A DNA stretch of 64,000 bases from Bacillota bacterium (GTDB lineage: Bacteria; Bacillota; Clostridia; Oscillospirales; Oscillospiraceae). Below are positions 16,358-24,020 of this stretch, piece after piece. The stretch covers positions 25,100 to 89,099 of the forward strand of contig JAETOJ010000009.1 in assembly GCA_021768085.1 (NCBI GenBank), read 5' to 3'. Position 1 is the first letter of the stretch. Every line of letters starts with the position of its first letter. Below the pieces are notes generated by a model, which saw only the letters and a program-made list of their open reading frames with translations, did no database searches and was not told the origin of the DNA. The position numbers and the translations under genes are program-made.

Positions 16358-16390
16358 AAAAAAACCGGCCCGGAGTCTGTGCTCCGGGCC
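16358..16390 (-). terminator. Terminator after the anti-sigma gene
   Basis: A 9-bp stem (GGCCCGGAG / CTCCGGGCC) is followed on the minus strand by GGTTTTTTT. It separates the sigma/anti-sigma pair from ppk1. Confidence 0.85.
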
Positions 16391-16408
16391 AGCCTGCGCA
16401 GCAGGGGA

Positions 16409-17044
16409 TCATTCAGTGGGAATGCTGTCCAGCAGGGTGTGCCATTGGGCCTCCGCCAGCCCCTGGGACAGCCGGAGGGAGTAGGAAAACGTCCCGTCTG
16501 TCCACACCGCCAGCACATACGCGCCCGCGTCCCCTTTGAGGGTGACGGACAGGCCGCCGGCGGTGATCTTAGTCACATCGCGGTAGGCGGTGTAGTCGCC
16601 GGAGTTGTCCGATTCCCCGACGGACTGGCGGTAAGTGGCGGTCTGCCCCTGGCCGCTGTACTGGATCTGGGCCAGTTCATTCCAGTAGGCGCAGTAGGCC
16701 ATTTCCTCTGGTGTAAAGGGCAGCGCTGCCGCTGGGCTCACCTCGAAGCCCACCAGCCCGGACAGCTCGGCCAGCGACGAGGCATCCTGAATCCGGGGAA
16801 CGATCTGCACAGTCTCCCCCGGGGGCAGGAGCGGAATCAGCCGGGGCAGCGCCGCCGCCCCGGCGATGACCAGGATCAGGCAGGCCGCCGCAGACAGATA
16901 TTTTTTCCACGCCGGGAAGCGCAGCACCTTGGGCGGGGCCGGTTCAATGTCCTCCTGCGCGATACGGCTGAGCACCCGCTGGCGCATCTCCTCCGTCACC
17001 TCGATCCGATCCATGATCTCGTCATATGCCCTCCTCAAAGTCAT
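16409..17044 (-). CDS. Probable anti-sigma factor, single-pass membrane protein
   Basis: The product is 211 aa with a cytoplasmic part of about 45 residues (MTLRRAYDEIMDRIEVTEEM), one membrane helix (about 47-67) and an extracytoplasmic domain of about 140 aa resembling DUF4367-type domains of Firmicute anti-sigma proteins. The gene start overlaps the end of the ECF sigma gene by 23 bp. By context it sequesters that sigma factor at the membrane until an envelope signal arrives. Confidence 0.75.
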   Translation of the reverse strand: MTLRRAYDEIMDRIEVTEEMRQRVLSRIAQEDIEPAPPKVLRFPAWKKYLSAAACLILVIAGAAALPRLIPLLPPGETVQIVPRIQDASSLAELSGLVGFEVSPAAALPFTPEEMAYCAYWNELAQIQYSGQGQTATYRQSVGESDNSGDYTAYRDVTKITAGGLSVTLKGDAGAYVLAVWTDGTFSYSLRLSQGLAEAQWHTLLDSIPTE

Positions 17045-17642
17045 ACGCCTCCTTTAAAATCTCCTTCAGCTTGGCCCGTCCCCGGCGCAGGTCGGAGCGG
17101 ACGGTGGACTCCCGCCGCCCCAGCATGGCCCCGATCTCCGCCGCGGTGTAGCCCTCGTGATAAAACAGGTGGACGGCCTCCCGCTGGTGAGCGGGCAGGG
17201 CTTTTACCGCCTCCCACACAAAGGACAGATCCTCCCGCTCCTCCGAGATTAGCTCCTCGTTCAGTTCGTCGGTGAGGCGGATCCGGTTGTAGTCGATGCG
17301 GTTCTTGCTCAGGTTTGCCGCCACCCGCAGCAGCCACGCCTTCTCGTGCCGGGGGCTGTCCAGCGTCGGGGCATTTTTCAGGAACTGGATCAGCGTATCC
17401 TGCAAAACCTCCTCCGCATCGCTGAGGTTGTGGAGGTAGGAATAGGCCAGGCGCAGGATGCTGGTTCCGTATTCGGTGAGCATCCGCTCCGCCTGGCGGT
17501 TCACCGCCTCCCGGACGGCGGGCTGCTCCCGACTTGCTGCGCCGTCCTCCGGGGCCAGGAGAGCGAAAAATCGGCGGATCAGCGCCCGGATCAGCTCGGG
17601 CAGAGAGGGGAATGCCGCCGCCTGGATGAGACAATACTCCAT
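17022..17642 (-). CDS. ECF-type RNA polymerase sigma factor
   Basis: The product is 206 aa. Region 2 is at about 60-125 (YGTSILRLAYSYLHNLSDAEEVLQDTLIQF, then KAWLLRVAANLSKN). Region 4 is at about 145-195 (LPAHQREAVHLFYHEGYTAA, then AMLGRRESTVRSDLRRGRAKL). An N-terminal extension of about 50 residues precedes region 2. The downstream overlapping gene is its likely membrane anti-sigma factor. Confidence 0.9.
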   Translation of the reverse strand: MEYCLIQAAAFPSLPELIRALIRRFFALLAPEDGAASREQPAVREAVNRQAERMLTEYGTSILRLAYSYLHNLSDAEEVLQDTLIQFLKNAPTLDSPRHEKAWLLRVAANLSKNRIDYNRIRLTDELNEELISEEREDLSFVWEAVKALPAHQREAVHLFYHEGYTAAEIGAMLGRRESTVRSDLRRGRAKLKEILKEAYDFEEGI

Positions 17643-17664
17643 TTGACTGTCCTCCTGTCGCAGG

Positions 17665-17707
17665 CGGGAGGGGCCGTGCGGGTCTGCGGCCCCTCCCGTT
17701 TTTTCTC
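17665..17707 (+). terminator. Strong hairpin between minus-strand genes, with its T-tract on the plus strand
   Basis: A perfect 12-bp stem (CGGGAGGGGCCG / CGGCCCCTCCCG) is followed on the plus strand by TTTTTTCTC. Both neighbours are on the minus strand, so the orientation is unexpected. It may block antisense transcription or act as a stabilising hairpin. Confidence 0.6.
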
Positions 17708-17722
17708 AGTTGATCGACCGGA

Positions 17723-18223
17723 TCAGTGGGTCATGGCGGCGGCGCCGGGATCGGTGTGGATCTGGATGGCGCCGTCCTTCAGGATCACAGTACCATCCTG
17801 ACAGCCCAGCAGGGCATCAAACAGCTCCACTGGCACGTAGGTGACGTCGTGCATCAGAACGGGGGCACAGCCCAGGGAGAACAGGCTGGCGCCTGCCAGC
17901 CCCTCCTGAGTGGGGGCGGCGAAATACTGATCCACACCGATGGTGAGCTCAGCGTACCGCTCCGGCGCCGTCACGGTGACAAGGCCGTTGTCCCAGGTGA
18001 CGGTGAAGCCCAGTTCCTCCGCCAGGGGCCGCAGGGGAACCAAGACGTGGGCCCGGGCGCCGGAGTCCCGGCCGTCGATCTCAATGGCATAGCCCGTGGA
18101 AGCGGTTTCCTCAGCGGCGGCAGGGGCGGGGGCGATCAGCGGCCGGCTGTCCGCGGCCAGGGCGGGAACGGCGGTGGTGGCCAGCAGGGCCAGAGAGAGC
18201 ATACCGGTTAAAAGTTTTTTCAT
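17723..18223 (-). CDS. Secreted copper amine oxidase N-terminal-domain-like protein
   Basis: The product is 166 aa with a signal peptide (MKKLLTGMLSLALLATTAVPALA, about 23 residues). A domain follows with HVLVPLRPLAEELGFTVTWDNG and VTYVPVELFDALLG, the repeated unit of the copper amine oxidase N-terminal-like family. In Firmicutes this domain is common on secreted or surface proteins and has no known enzymatic role. No catalytic oxidase domain follows. Confidence 0.8.
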   Translation of the reverse strand: MKKLLTGMLSLALLATTAVPALAADSRPLIAPAPAAAEETASTGYAIEIDGRDSGARAHVLVPLRPLAEELGFTVTWDNGLVTVTAPERYAELTIGVDQYFAAPTQEGLAGASLFSLGCAPVLMHDVTYVPVELFDALLGCQDGTVILKDGAIQIHTDPGAAAMTH

Positions 18224-18492
18224 GAGAGATCTTCCTTCCCATCAAATTTGATTTGGGCGGCAGTTGTGCCGCTCTGCCCTGTATACAGATGGGAGGGAAG
18301 GAAAGTTGCAGGGAAGAAAACTTTTTTATTATGCCTGCAAAGTACAGAAAATTTTCGCAATCTGCTTATTGTCTTTAAAAGCCGATAAAATTGTAGCATG
18401 AGAGGCGGAACTGCGTCAATGAAAACACATATGGGGAATTGGCGCGAGGATCTGCCGGCTTCCTGCCCGCGCCGATGGGGCTGAAAAAACAG
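18224..18492. other. Intergenic stretch upstream of two divergent genes
   Basis: This stretch is AT-richer than its surroundings and carries no gene. It should contain the promoter of the secreted protein gene on the minus strand, but no clear -35/-10 pair was found. Confidence 0.5.
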
Positions 18493-18521
18493 TTGACTTT
18501 TGATCGGGGCAGTGATAAGAT
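18493..18521 (+). promoter_or_regulatory. Promoter of the B3/B4-domain gene
   Basis: TTGACT (18493-18498) and TAAGAT (18516-18521) have a 17-bp spacer. The transcript would have a leader of about 215 bases before the start codon. Confidence 0.7.
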
Positions 18522-18527
18522 GCAGAA

Positions 18528-18742
18528 AAATGAATGGAGAACTCTTTGCCGCCGGGTAAAGAGGGAGACGCCAGACTTTCTATCGTTAGGCCGTAGAAGA
18601 TAGAGGGGCTGGCGCTATATTTTTATGGCGAGGGAAGGGAGGACTGCTTCAGGCAGAACAGGCAAAGGAACCGCAGGCGTGCATATTCGGCTCCCGGTCT
18701 GCTTCCGGGGCCGGTGCAGAATACAGTTAGGAGGATTTGATG
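18528..18742 (+). promoter_or_regulatory. Long structured 5' leader of unknown class
   Basis: Several nested stems can be drawn. CTCTTT/AAAGAG (18542-18547 with 18558-18563) comes first. Then CGCCAG/CTGGCG (18569-18574 with 18609-18614) encloses TCTATC/GATAGA (18579-18584 with 18599-18604). A GC-rich stretch follows, with GGAACCGCAGG near 18668. The last resembles the T-box tag only loosely. The gene product is a tRNA-editing-like domain, so a T-box or another RNA switch is plausible but not shown. Confidence 0.4.
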
Positions 18743-19471
18743 ATGAAAAGGTTTATTACCGACCCCTCGTTTTGGGAACTGTTTCCCGGCGCCGCCATCG
18801 GCGTGCTCGCGGTGAAGGACATAAACGAGGCCGCCCAGCTCGGGCCGGAGCAGGCTGCGGAGGTGGAGGCCCTGCTCAAAAATGCCAACGCCGCCGCGCT
18901 GGAACACCTGGAGGAGGGCGTGGCGCTGTCCCAGAACCGGCCGGTGGCGGTATGGCGGGAGGCATATCAGAAGTTCCCCACCAAAAAAGGGGCCCGCTGC
19001 TCCATTGAGGCGCTGCTGAAGCGGGTGTCCAAAGGCGAGCCCGTGGGAACCATCGCCCCCACGGTGGATATCACCAACGCCATCTCCCTGAAGTATGCCC
19101 TGCCCATCGGAGCGGAGGATCTGGAAGCCTTTGAGGGCGATCTCCATCTGGGCGCGATGGCGGGGGGCGAGGACTTTGTGCCCATCGGCGCGGAGGAGCC
19201 CGATCCCCCCAGGCCGGGCGAGCTGGCCTATTATGACGCCGCCGGGGTGGTGTGCCGCTGCTGGAACTGGCGGGACGGCAAGCGCACCGCGGTGAAGGAC
19301 GCCACAACTGCCGAATTCATCGCCATGGAGTGCGTCGATCCGGAGCGAATGGATGCCTTGAAGGCCGCGCTGAACGAGCTGGCCGAACTGCTGGAGCGCT
19401 ACACCGGGGCCAAGGTGGTGTCCAAGGGTGTGGTGGACAGCGCCAACCGGGAAATGCTGATTCAAGAGTGA
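18743..19471 (+). CDS. B3/B4 tRNA-editing-like domain protein
   Basis: The product is 242 aa. It matches stand-alone B3/B4 domain proteins related to the editing domain of phenylalanyl-tRNA synthetase beta. Landmarks are AVWREAYQKFPTKKGARCSIEALLKRV, VDITNAISLKYALPIGAEDLE and a late GVVCRCWNWRDGKRTAVKD. The likely activity is hydrolysis of mischarged or free aminoacyl substrates; the actual substrate is unknown. Starts at 18740 and 18743 are both possible, and 18743 gives the better 8-base spacing to AGGAGG. The prophage is inserted 20 bp after the stop codon. Confidence 0.8.
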   Translation: MKRFITDPSFWELFPGAAIGVLAVKDINEAAQLGPEQAAEVEALLKNANAAALEHLEEGVALSQNRPVAVWREAYQKFPTKKGARCSIEALLKRVSKGEPVGTIAPTVDITNAISLKYALPIGAEDLEAFEGDLHLGAMAGGEDFVPIGAEEPDPPRPGELAYYDAAGVVCRCWNWRDGKRTAVKDATTAEFIAMECVDPERMDALKAALNELAELLERYTGAKVVSKGVVDSANREMLIQE

Positions 19472-19490
19472 GCCACAACAGGACATCCTT

Positions 19491-19505
19491 TCCGCGCGCT
19501 AATCC
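19491..19505 (+). repeat. Left direct repeat flanking the prophage
   Basis: TCCGCGCGCTAATCC is identical to the copy at 54785-54799. It is either the target duplication of a transposase or the att core of a recombinase. Confidence 0.85.
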
Positions 19506-19531
19506 CGTAATTTGTCAAGAGAAATGCGAAA
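19506..19531 (+). repeat. Left terminal inverted repeat of the prophage
   Basis: Read inward, this matches the right end (54784 to 54759) at 16 of 26 positions without gaps. The matches include ten of eleven in the core GAAATGCGAAA (19521-19531). Confidence 0.65.
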
Positions 19532-19547
19532 ATTTTTATAAATTTTT

Positions 19548-20603
19548 TTAGCACAAGGCGGGGAGGCCAGGAAAAGCGGCGGCGAAAAGCTCCGCCGCGG
19601 TGTGGAATCCAAACATTTTGCGGGGATAGTTGTTAATCCAGTCCGTGGTCTCCCGGAGCTTTTTCCGGGATACCTTCTTAAAATCTGTCCCTTTTGGGTG
19701 GCGGCGGCGGAGCATACCATTTTGTTTCTCATTGGAGCCCCGCTCGCTGGAGCTATACGGATGGCAGTAATAGACCGTCGTCCGCTTTTCCCCCTTGCGG
19801 ATACAAGATCGCTCCATTCCCTCCACGTCCGCAAACTCGGAGCCATTGTCGACTGTGATCGAGCGGAACACGACCGGGAACATAGCCCCGAGTTTCCGCT
19901 CCAGCGCGTCCAGGGCGGCGACTACGCTCGCCGTCTCCCCATTCTTGATCTTAATATTTATTTGGTTCCTGGTGGCGCGTTCAGTTATGCCGAGGTCCCG
20001 CTCCAGGCTCCCGTCCTTTGCGCTTAAAACTGTATCCATTTCCCAATGTCCGACCTCCTCCCGGGTGTTGACTTCCCGGGGGCGCTCCTCTATGCTCTTT
20101 CCTTTTGCGGATCGGGCGGCCCTCGGCTTTTCCTTTTTCTTTTGGTCCTTCTTGTTTCTCTTGTGCGGTAGGTCCATATTAGAGACGCCCGGAATAAATC
20201 CCATATCAATATATCTGTAAAGGGTCCGGGGCGAGATTTTAGTATCAAATTCCATCCCCTTTACTTCGATCTCCCCGAGCGCGGCCTCCGGGGAGCGATA
20301 GCCGTCCTTGAGGACCTTCCCGAGATAGTTTGCCAGCTTGTGGTCGTGTCCGATCTTAATCCGCGGCCCCTTCCCGGAGAATTTCGCCTCATAGGCGGCC
20401 TGTGCTATATCCGGGATATAGCACTCGTAGTCTATTAGGTCGGTCGTGCGTTGGACGCCGAGGCCGCGCTTTTTCTCCCGGTAGATGGTGGAGACGTGCC
20501 GCCCGAGTTCGTTGGCTATTTTTTGCGGGCTCCACCCGTCCTTGAGGCGGGTCTCCATTTTAAGCCGTTCCCTCCAGGTTAAATGCTTATAGTGCTCTCC
20601 CAT
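19548..20603 (-). CDS. IS30-family DDE transposase, candidate phage integration enzyme
   Basis: The product is 351 aa. An N-terminal HTH_38-type helix-turn-helix (LTWRERLKMETRLKDGWSPQ, then LGRHVSTIYRE) is followed by an rve/DDE core: HWEMDTV (Asp190), TVDNGSEF (Asp252) and SNEKQNGMLRRRHPKG (Glu292). All three catalytic acids are present and the length is normal for the family, so it looks active. The start follows TGGAGG. It is the last gene of the leftward phage operon, 42 bp inside the left boundary. No IS30-size inverted repeats bracket the gene alone, so it does not look like a hitch-hiking insertion sequence. Mycoplasma elements that move with IS30-type transposases are a precedent. Confidence 0.9.
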   Translation of the reverse strand: MGEHYKHLTWRERLKMETRLKDGWSPQKIANELGRHVSTIYREKKRGLGVQRTTDLIDYECYIPDIAQAAYEAKFSGKGPRIKIGHDHKLANYLGKVLKDGYRSPEAALGEIEVKGMEFDTKISPRTLYRYIDMGFIPGVSNMDLPHKRNKKDQKKKEKPRAARSAKGKSIEERPREVNTREEVGHWEMDTVLSAKDGSLERDLGITERATRNQINIKIKNGETASVVAALDALERKLGAMFPVVFRSITVDNGSEFADVEGMERSCIRKGEKRTTVYYCHPYSSSERGSNEKQNGMLRRRHPKGTDFKKVSRKKLRETTDWINNYPRKMFGFHTAAELFAAAFPGLPALC

Positions 20604-20617
20604 GACAAAACCTCCAG

Positions 20618-20655
20618 AAAAGAAAATCCCCGCTCGACCACTGGCCGGGCGGGGT
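20618..20655 (-). terminator. Weak terminator between the HTH gene and the transposase gene
   Basis: A 6-bp stem (CCCCGC / GCGGGG) with a GC-rich interior is followed on the minus strand by ATTTTCTTTTCTGG. It would lower read-through into the transposase gene. Confidence 0.5.
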
Positions 20656-20661
20656 TGTGCT

Positions 20662-20874
20662 TTATATCAGGTCCCGAGGGTGTACGCCGAGGGCGTCCGC
20701 AAGGGCGAGGGCGTTCTTGAGGGTTATATTTGATATATCCCGCTCCCCACTCTCAAAGCTCTGTATTTGCCGAATACCTACGCCGGACGCCTCCGATAAC
20801 TCCCGCAAACCAAAGCCCGCCCCCGCCCGGAGCCTTGCGAGCTTGCTCGTTTTTTCCGTGGTTCCCTTTCTCAT
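20662..20874 (-). CDS. XRE-family helix-turn-helix protein (Cro/CI-like)
   Basis: The product is 70 aa, consisting almost only of an XRE domain: LRAGAGFGLRELSEASGVGIRQIQSFESGERDISNITL. It has its own consensus promoter overlapped by a dyad. The small size suggests a Cro-like or excisionase-control regulator. It lies directly upstream of the transposase gene in the direction of transcription, so it may govern integration and excision. Confidence 0.8.
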   Translation of the reverse strand: MRKGTTEKTSKLARLRAGAGFGLRELSEASGVGIRQIQSFESGERDISNITLKNALALADALGVHPRDLI

Positions 20875-20905
20875 GTTGTCCGCCTCCCTTGCTGTTGTGC
20901 TTTAT

Positions 20906-20940
20906 ATATTACGCTCTTTTGCGCTATATGTCAAGCGCAA
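20906..20940 (-). promoter_or_regulatory. Consensus promoter with operator dyad in the lysogeny module
   Basis: On the minus strand TTGACA (20929-20934) and TAATAT (20906-20911) are 17 bp apart. The inverted repeat TTGCGCT / AGCGCAA (20919-20925 with 20934-20940) overlaps the -35 region. The 13-mer TTGTGCTTTATAT occurs here (20895-20907) and again at 20655-20667 just upstream of the transposase gene, a possible second operator. Confidence 0.75.
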
Positions 20941-20979
20941 AAAAGCCGCCGAGGAGAAATTTTTCCCCGCGGCGGTCTG

Positions 20980-21225
20980 TTATTGCTCCGCGCCGATCAG
21001 CCAATCCGCCGAAACGGCGAAAATCCTTGTCAGGGCGAGGAGCTCGTAATCGGTCACAAGGCGGGAGCCGCTCTCGATCCGGCTTATTACGTCCTGTTCC
21101 ATAATGACGCCCTCCGTTGTCATTTTCGCCGCAAGGGCAGACTGTGACAAGCGGGCCCGGAGGCGTAGCTCCCGGACGCGGTCCCCGGATATGTTTCCTT
21201 TGCCCTCAAACTGAAATTTTTTCAC
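20980..21225 (-). CDS. XRE-family helix-turn-helix protein (probable phage repressor)
   Basis: The product is 81 aa with an XRE domain: VRELRLRARLSQSALAAKM, then IMEQDVISRIESGSRLVTDYELLALTRIF. Its C-terminus, SADWLIG, is common in Firmicute phage repressor-like proteins. It is followed by the second HTH gene after a 105-bp promoter region. Together the two are the best candidates for the lysis/lysogeny switch. Confidence 0.8.
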   Translation of the reverse strand: MKKFQFEGKGNISGDRVRELRLRARLSQSALAAKMTTEGVIMEQDVISRIESGSRLVTDYELLALTRIFAVSADWLIGAEQ

Positions 21226-21362
21226 GGACCCGCCTCCCGTTTATGGAAATATCGCATATTTTATTTAACTTTAACATGAAAAAGGCCCTTGTCCATGGTA
21301 ATACTCAATGGGTCCACAAAAGAAAAGGCGGGCCGGAGGTGTTACCCTCCGGCCCCTGCGTC
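21226..21362 (-). terminator. Gap with the terminator of the lysis genes
   Basis: On the minus strand a stem of GGGCCGGAGG with CCTCCGGCCC (21346-21355 with 21330-21339) is followed by GCCTTTTCTTTT, just after the endolysin stop. The rest of the gap is AT-rich and should hold the promoter of the repressor gene. Confidence 0.75.
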
Positions 21363-22721
21363 CTACCGCTTGCCCTCCCGGGCGTCGTGGTACATAGCCG
21401 CCACGACCACGGCCTTTAATGTTTCCTTGCGGAGGTTGAGGTCCGTCGCGCATACCTCCGCCGGGGTCCCGCCGTTCACGGCTCCAGCCTCCAGGAGCGC
21501 GGCGGCGGTCGGTTGCCAGTATTTCGGGACGTCCTTCAAATCCTTATAGACCGGGTTCTCCTCGTCGAGGACCTCCTTCACGGTCTCCCGGATCAGGGCC
21601 TTTAATTCCTCTTTGCTCATGTTCTCGATCTCCTCCTCATAGCTGATATAGGGGATTTTCCCCCACTTGGTCCACTTGCGGGCGTTGTATCCGGCCTTTG
21701 TTCCGATATTGGAGACGGCGGTCACTTGGACCTTGTTCCTCCATTTCGGAGTACACTCGACCGCGAGGCCGTCCCCGATATATACCCCGATATGTCCGGG
21801 GAGCCATACTGCCGCCCCTGGGACGATCCGGGAGAAATCGGTGGAGACCTCCTTGCAAATTTTAATCATTCCGTCCGCCGAGACGTCCGGGCAAGCTCCC
21901 GCCGCAAAAGCCGCCGCGGTCGGATAGGTCGCGCCGCCGTATCTTTTGGAGGCGTCCCCACTCCAGCCCCACAAAATCCCCTTTATGAGGTTCACGCAAT
22001 CAAATCCGAATGTATCGGCGGAGGCGGCGTTGATCCGCGCCTTTTGGGCCTCGCTTGTATTGTAGGCGTGATTTTTTGTATACCGCGCCTTGTTCTCCGG
22101 CGTCATAGGGGCCCCAAAGCACCCCATAACATAGAGCGTCTTATAGTTTCCCGCCACGGTGAGGAGCTTGTCCACAAACACGCCGGAGGGCATGAGGCCG
22201 GAGGTATCCGCCGGGGCGTATCGGTCAAAGTAGGTTTTCCCGTATCCGGCGCGGCGGGCCCGGGCGGCCTCCCCCTGGTCCGCGGGCCGCTCAAACTGGA
22301 GGAGAACGGCGTCGGAGGCGGCGCGGATGTCCTGGGCGCTTTTCAGCGTTGAGAGGACGCCCTTGTAGCTCCCGGCGAGCTCCTGGAGTAAAAATCCGAC
22401 TTGCGCCTCCAGGTCCCCCACGGACCGCCCCGCCGCCCGGACATAGGCCAGGAGGGCCGCCTTGCGGGTTTTATAGGTCCACTGTGCGAGGCCGTACCCC
22501 GCGCCGTCCCCGGCGAAATTGGTATAGGTCCCGGCGTCCACGGCGGCGGTATAGGCGGCGTCGGTGAGGCCGAGCTTTTTCTCGTGGGTGTTCTGGAGGT
22601 TCTCCGGGTTGAGGCCGCTCTCGGCGTAAAGGTTCCCCATGAGGCCCGCCGCCCCCGCGGGCGTGAGCCCCGCGGCGGCGAGGCGGCTCCAGATATATTT
22701 TTCTCTTTCTGCGACCGTCAT
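21363..22721 (-). CDS. Modular endolysin: tail-lysozyme-type muramidase plus NlpC/P60-like peptidase
   Basis: The product is 452 aa. Residues 1-160 resemble the phage tail lysozyme family (GLMGNLYAESGLNPENLQN with a catalytic-type Glu, then GYGLAQWT). The central part has an NlpC/P60-type core with Cys in FDCVNLIKGILWG and His in LPGHIGVYIGDG. The last 80 or so residues hold a Lys/Glu-rich linker and a small C-terminal domain (YWQPTAAALLEAGAVNG) that may bind the wall. It degrades peptidoglycan at lysis. The start overlaps the holin stop (ATGA). Confidence 0.85.
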   Translation of the reverse strand: MTVAEREKYIWSRLAAAGLTPAGAAGLMGNLYAESGLNPENLQNTHEKKLGLTDAAYTAAVDAGTYTNFAGDGAGYGLAQWTYKTRKAALLAYVRAAGRSVGDLEAQVGFLLQELAGSYKGVLSTLKSAQDIRAASDAVLLQFERPADQGEAARARRAGYGKTYFDRYAPADTSGLMPSGVFVDKLLTVAGNYKTLYVMGCFGAPMTPENKARYTKNHAYNTSEAQKARINAASADTFGFDCVNLIKGILWGWSGDASKRYGGATYPTAAAFAAGACPDVSADGMIKICKEVSTDFSRIVPGAAVWLPGHIGVYIGDGLAVECTPKWRNKVQVTAVSNIGTKAGYNARKWTKWGKIPYISYEEEIENMSKEELKALIRETVKEVLDEENPVYKDLKDVPKYWQPTAAALLEAGAVNGGTPAEVCATDLNLRKETLKAVVVAAMYHDAREGKR

Positions 22722-23167
22722 TTCAGCAGCTCCTCTCCCTTGTTTTCCGTGGTCTTTTTCAGCTTTTGGATCAGCGCCACAAGGAAGGACGGGAGCGGGA
22801 CGCCGATCTCGGAGATATTCTCCAGGATCGAAATACACTCATTGAGAATAAGCCAGATTGTCACGAGGAGCCCGAAAAAGAAGAATCCGCCGAAATCGAC
22901 CCCGAGCTGGCCCGCCGCCGTCTGGACCACCCAATCGGCCACGATCGCCACGACGACGGCCAGCAGATAGGAGACCTTTTTCACGATCCCCAAAACGCCG
23001 ACGCGGGAACAAAGCTCGCCCCGGGTCCATGCCCGGACCATGCCGGAAACATAGTCCACGACCATTGCAAGGAAAAGGACCACGACCGGGAGGGCGAGTT
23101 CCTGGAAGTAGGCCGCGGCTCCGGCCACGGCGGCGGCGATCACGCCGCGGAAAATGTTCTCTTTCAT
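22718..23167 (-). CDS. Phage holin
   Basis: The product is 149 aa. It matches the toxin-secretion/phage-lysis holin family: about four membrane helices, the segment VVDYVSGMVRAWTRGEL after the second helix, and VGVLGIVKKVSYLLAVVVA. It permeabilises the cytoplasmic membrane so that the overlapping endolysin reaches the wall. Confidence 0.9.
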   Translation of the reverse strand: MKENIFRGVIAAAVAGAAAYFQELALPVVVLFLAMVVDYVSGMVRAWTRGELCSRVGVLGIVKKVSYLLAVVVAIVADWVVQTAAGQLGVDFGGFFFFGLLVTIWLILNECISILENISEIGVPLPSFLVALIQKLKKTTENKGEELLK

Positions 23168-23186
23168 TGTCTTTTGTTCCTCCTTC

Positions 23187-24020
23187 TTAAAGTGCGGCCC
23201 GAATAGCCGCGATAATATCCGCCTTGAGGGTTTTCCCCGCGAGGTTGATCCCGCGCTCCTGGGCGTATGCCTTGAGCTGGGGGATCGTCATAGCCTCCAG
23301 GTCCACGGCCTCCTCCGCCGCGGGCGCGGGCTTGTCCGGGAGGCTCCAGGCGTCCGGGTCGTCGTCCGGGCCGAAATTCGTCTCCCGGAGACATTCCCGG
23401 ACGGTCCCGTCCGTCCAGACCATAAACTCGCCCGCCTTGTATGTATCGTGGGCCCCCTGGACCTCCACAAAGGGGCGGGCGGTCTCCGGCGTGTTGCCGT
23501 GGAGCGGTCTCCAGAACGTGCGCCACGCGGTCCCCTCCGGGGAAATATCGGGATGTTCCGCGGCGTTGTGTCCCTGGAAACACTCCCACGTCTGGCCGTC
23601 CGCGTTCCTCACGTCTCCGGCCTCGTAGTCCGCCCCGGGCGTCCAGTCCTCATAAAGGGCGGAGACGGCGATCCGCTGGCCGTCGTCGAGGTCCAGCCCC
23701 GGCAACGTCAGGCGGGCGACCTTTGCGGCGGCGATCGTGGCCTCCGGCCCCATGCGCTGAACGGTCGCGGCGACGGGGAGGGTGTGGTCCACCTCCACGA
23801 GTACACTCTCCAGCTCGTACCACTCATAGAAAAAGCCTCCTTCCTGGGCCTCGCGGATCAGGTCCCCGATAATGCACTCGTAGACGCTCCGCTTGTCCTC
23901 CTGTTCCCTGGTGAATGAGACGACGGGGTCCAGGACCTGGATCGCCTCGTCTGATTTAATGCGGAGGTAGCGGCGGGGCCGCCCGCCGTCCCTCATTACG
24001 CCGATCGTGTATTCAAGCAT
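23187..24020 (-). CDS. Phage protein with carbohydrate-binding-like and SAP-like domains
   Basis: The product is 277 aa. The middle contains a segment like the small carbohydrate-binding modules found at phage tail tips (YEAGDVRNADGQTWECFQGH, and again YKAGEFMVWTDGTVRECL). The C-terminus (MTIPQLKAYAQERGINLAGK) is a SAP/HeH-type helix-loop-helix. The likely role is virion attachment or assembly. Its start overlaps the end of the reverse transcriptase gene by 25 bp, so it is the next gene after the DGR in the same operon. Confidence 0.65.
   Translation of the reverse strand: MLEYTIGVMRDGGRPRRYLRIKSDEAIQVLDPVVSFTREQEDKRSVYECIIGDLIREAQEGGFFYEWYELESVLVEVDHTLPVAATVQRMGPEATIAAAKVARLTLPGLDLDDGQRIAVSALYEDWTPGADYEAGDVRNADGQTWECFQGHNAAEHPDISPEGTAWRTFWRPLHGNTPETARPFVEVQGAHDTYKAGEFMVWTDGTVRECLRETNFGPDDDPDAWSLPDKPAPAAEEAVDLEAMTIPQLKAYAQERGINLAGKTLKADIIAAIRAAL

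Noticed and set aside
18660..18690. T-box riboswitch tag (GGAACCGCAGG)
   Set aside because: The conserved UGGnACCGCG core is not matched and no specifier loop or terminator could be placed.
23187..24020. DGR accessory protein Avd
   Set aside because: It is 277 aa with carbohydrate-binding-like and SAP-like segments, unlike the small helical-bundle Avd proteins, and no other candidate lies between target and reverse transcriptase.
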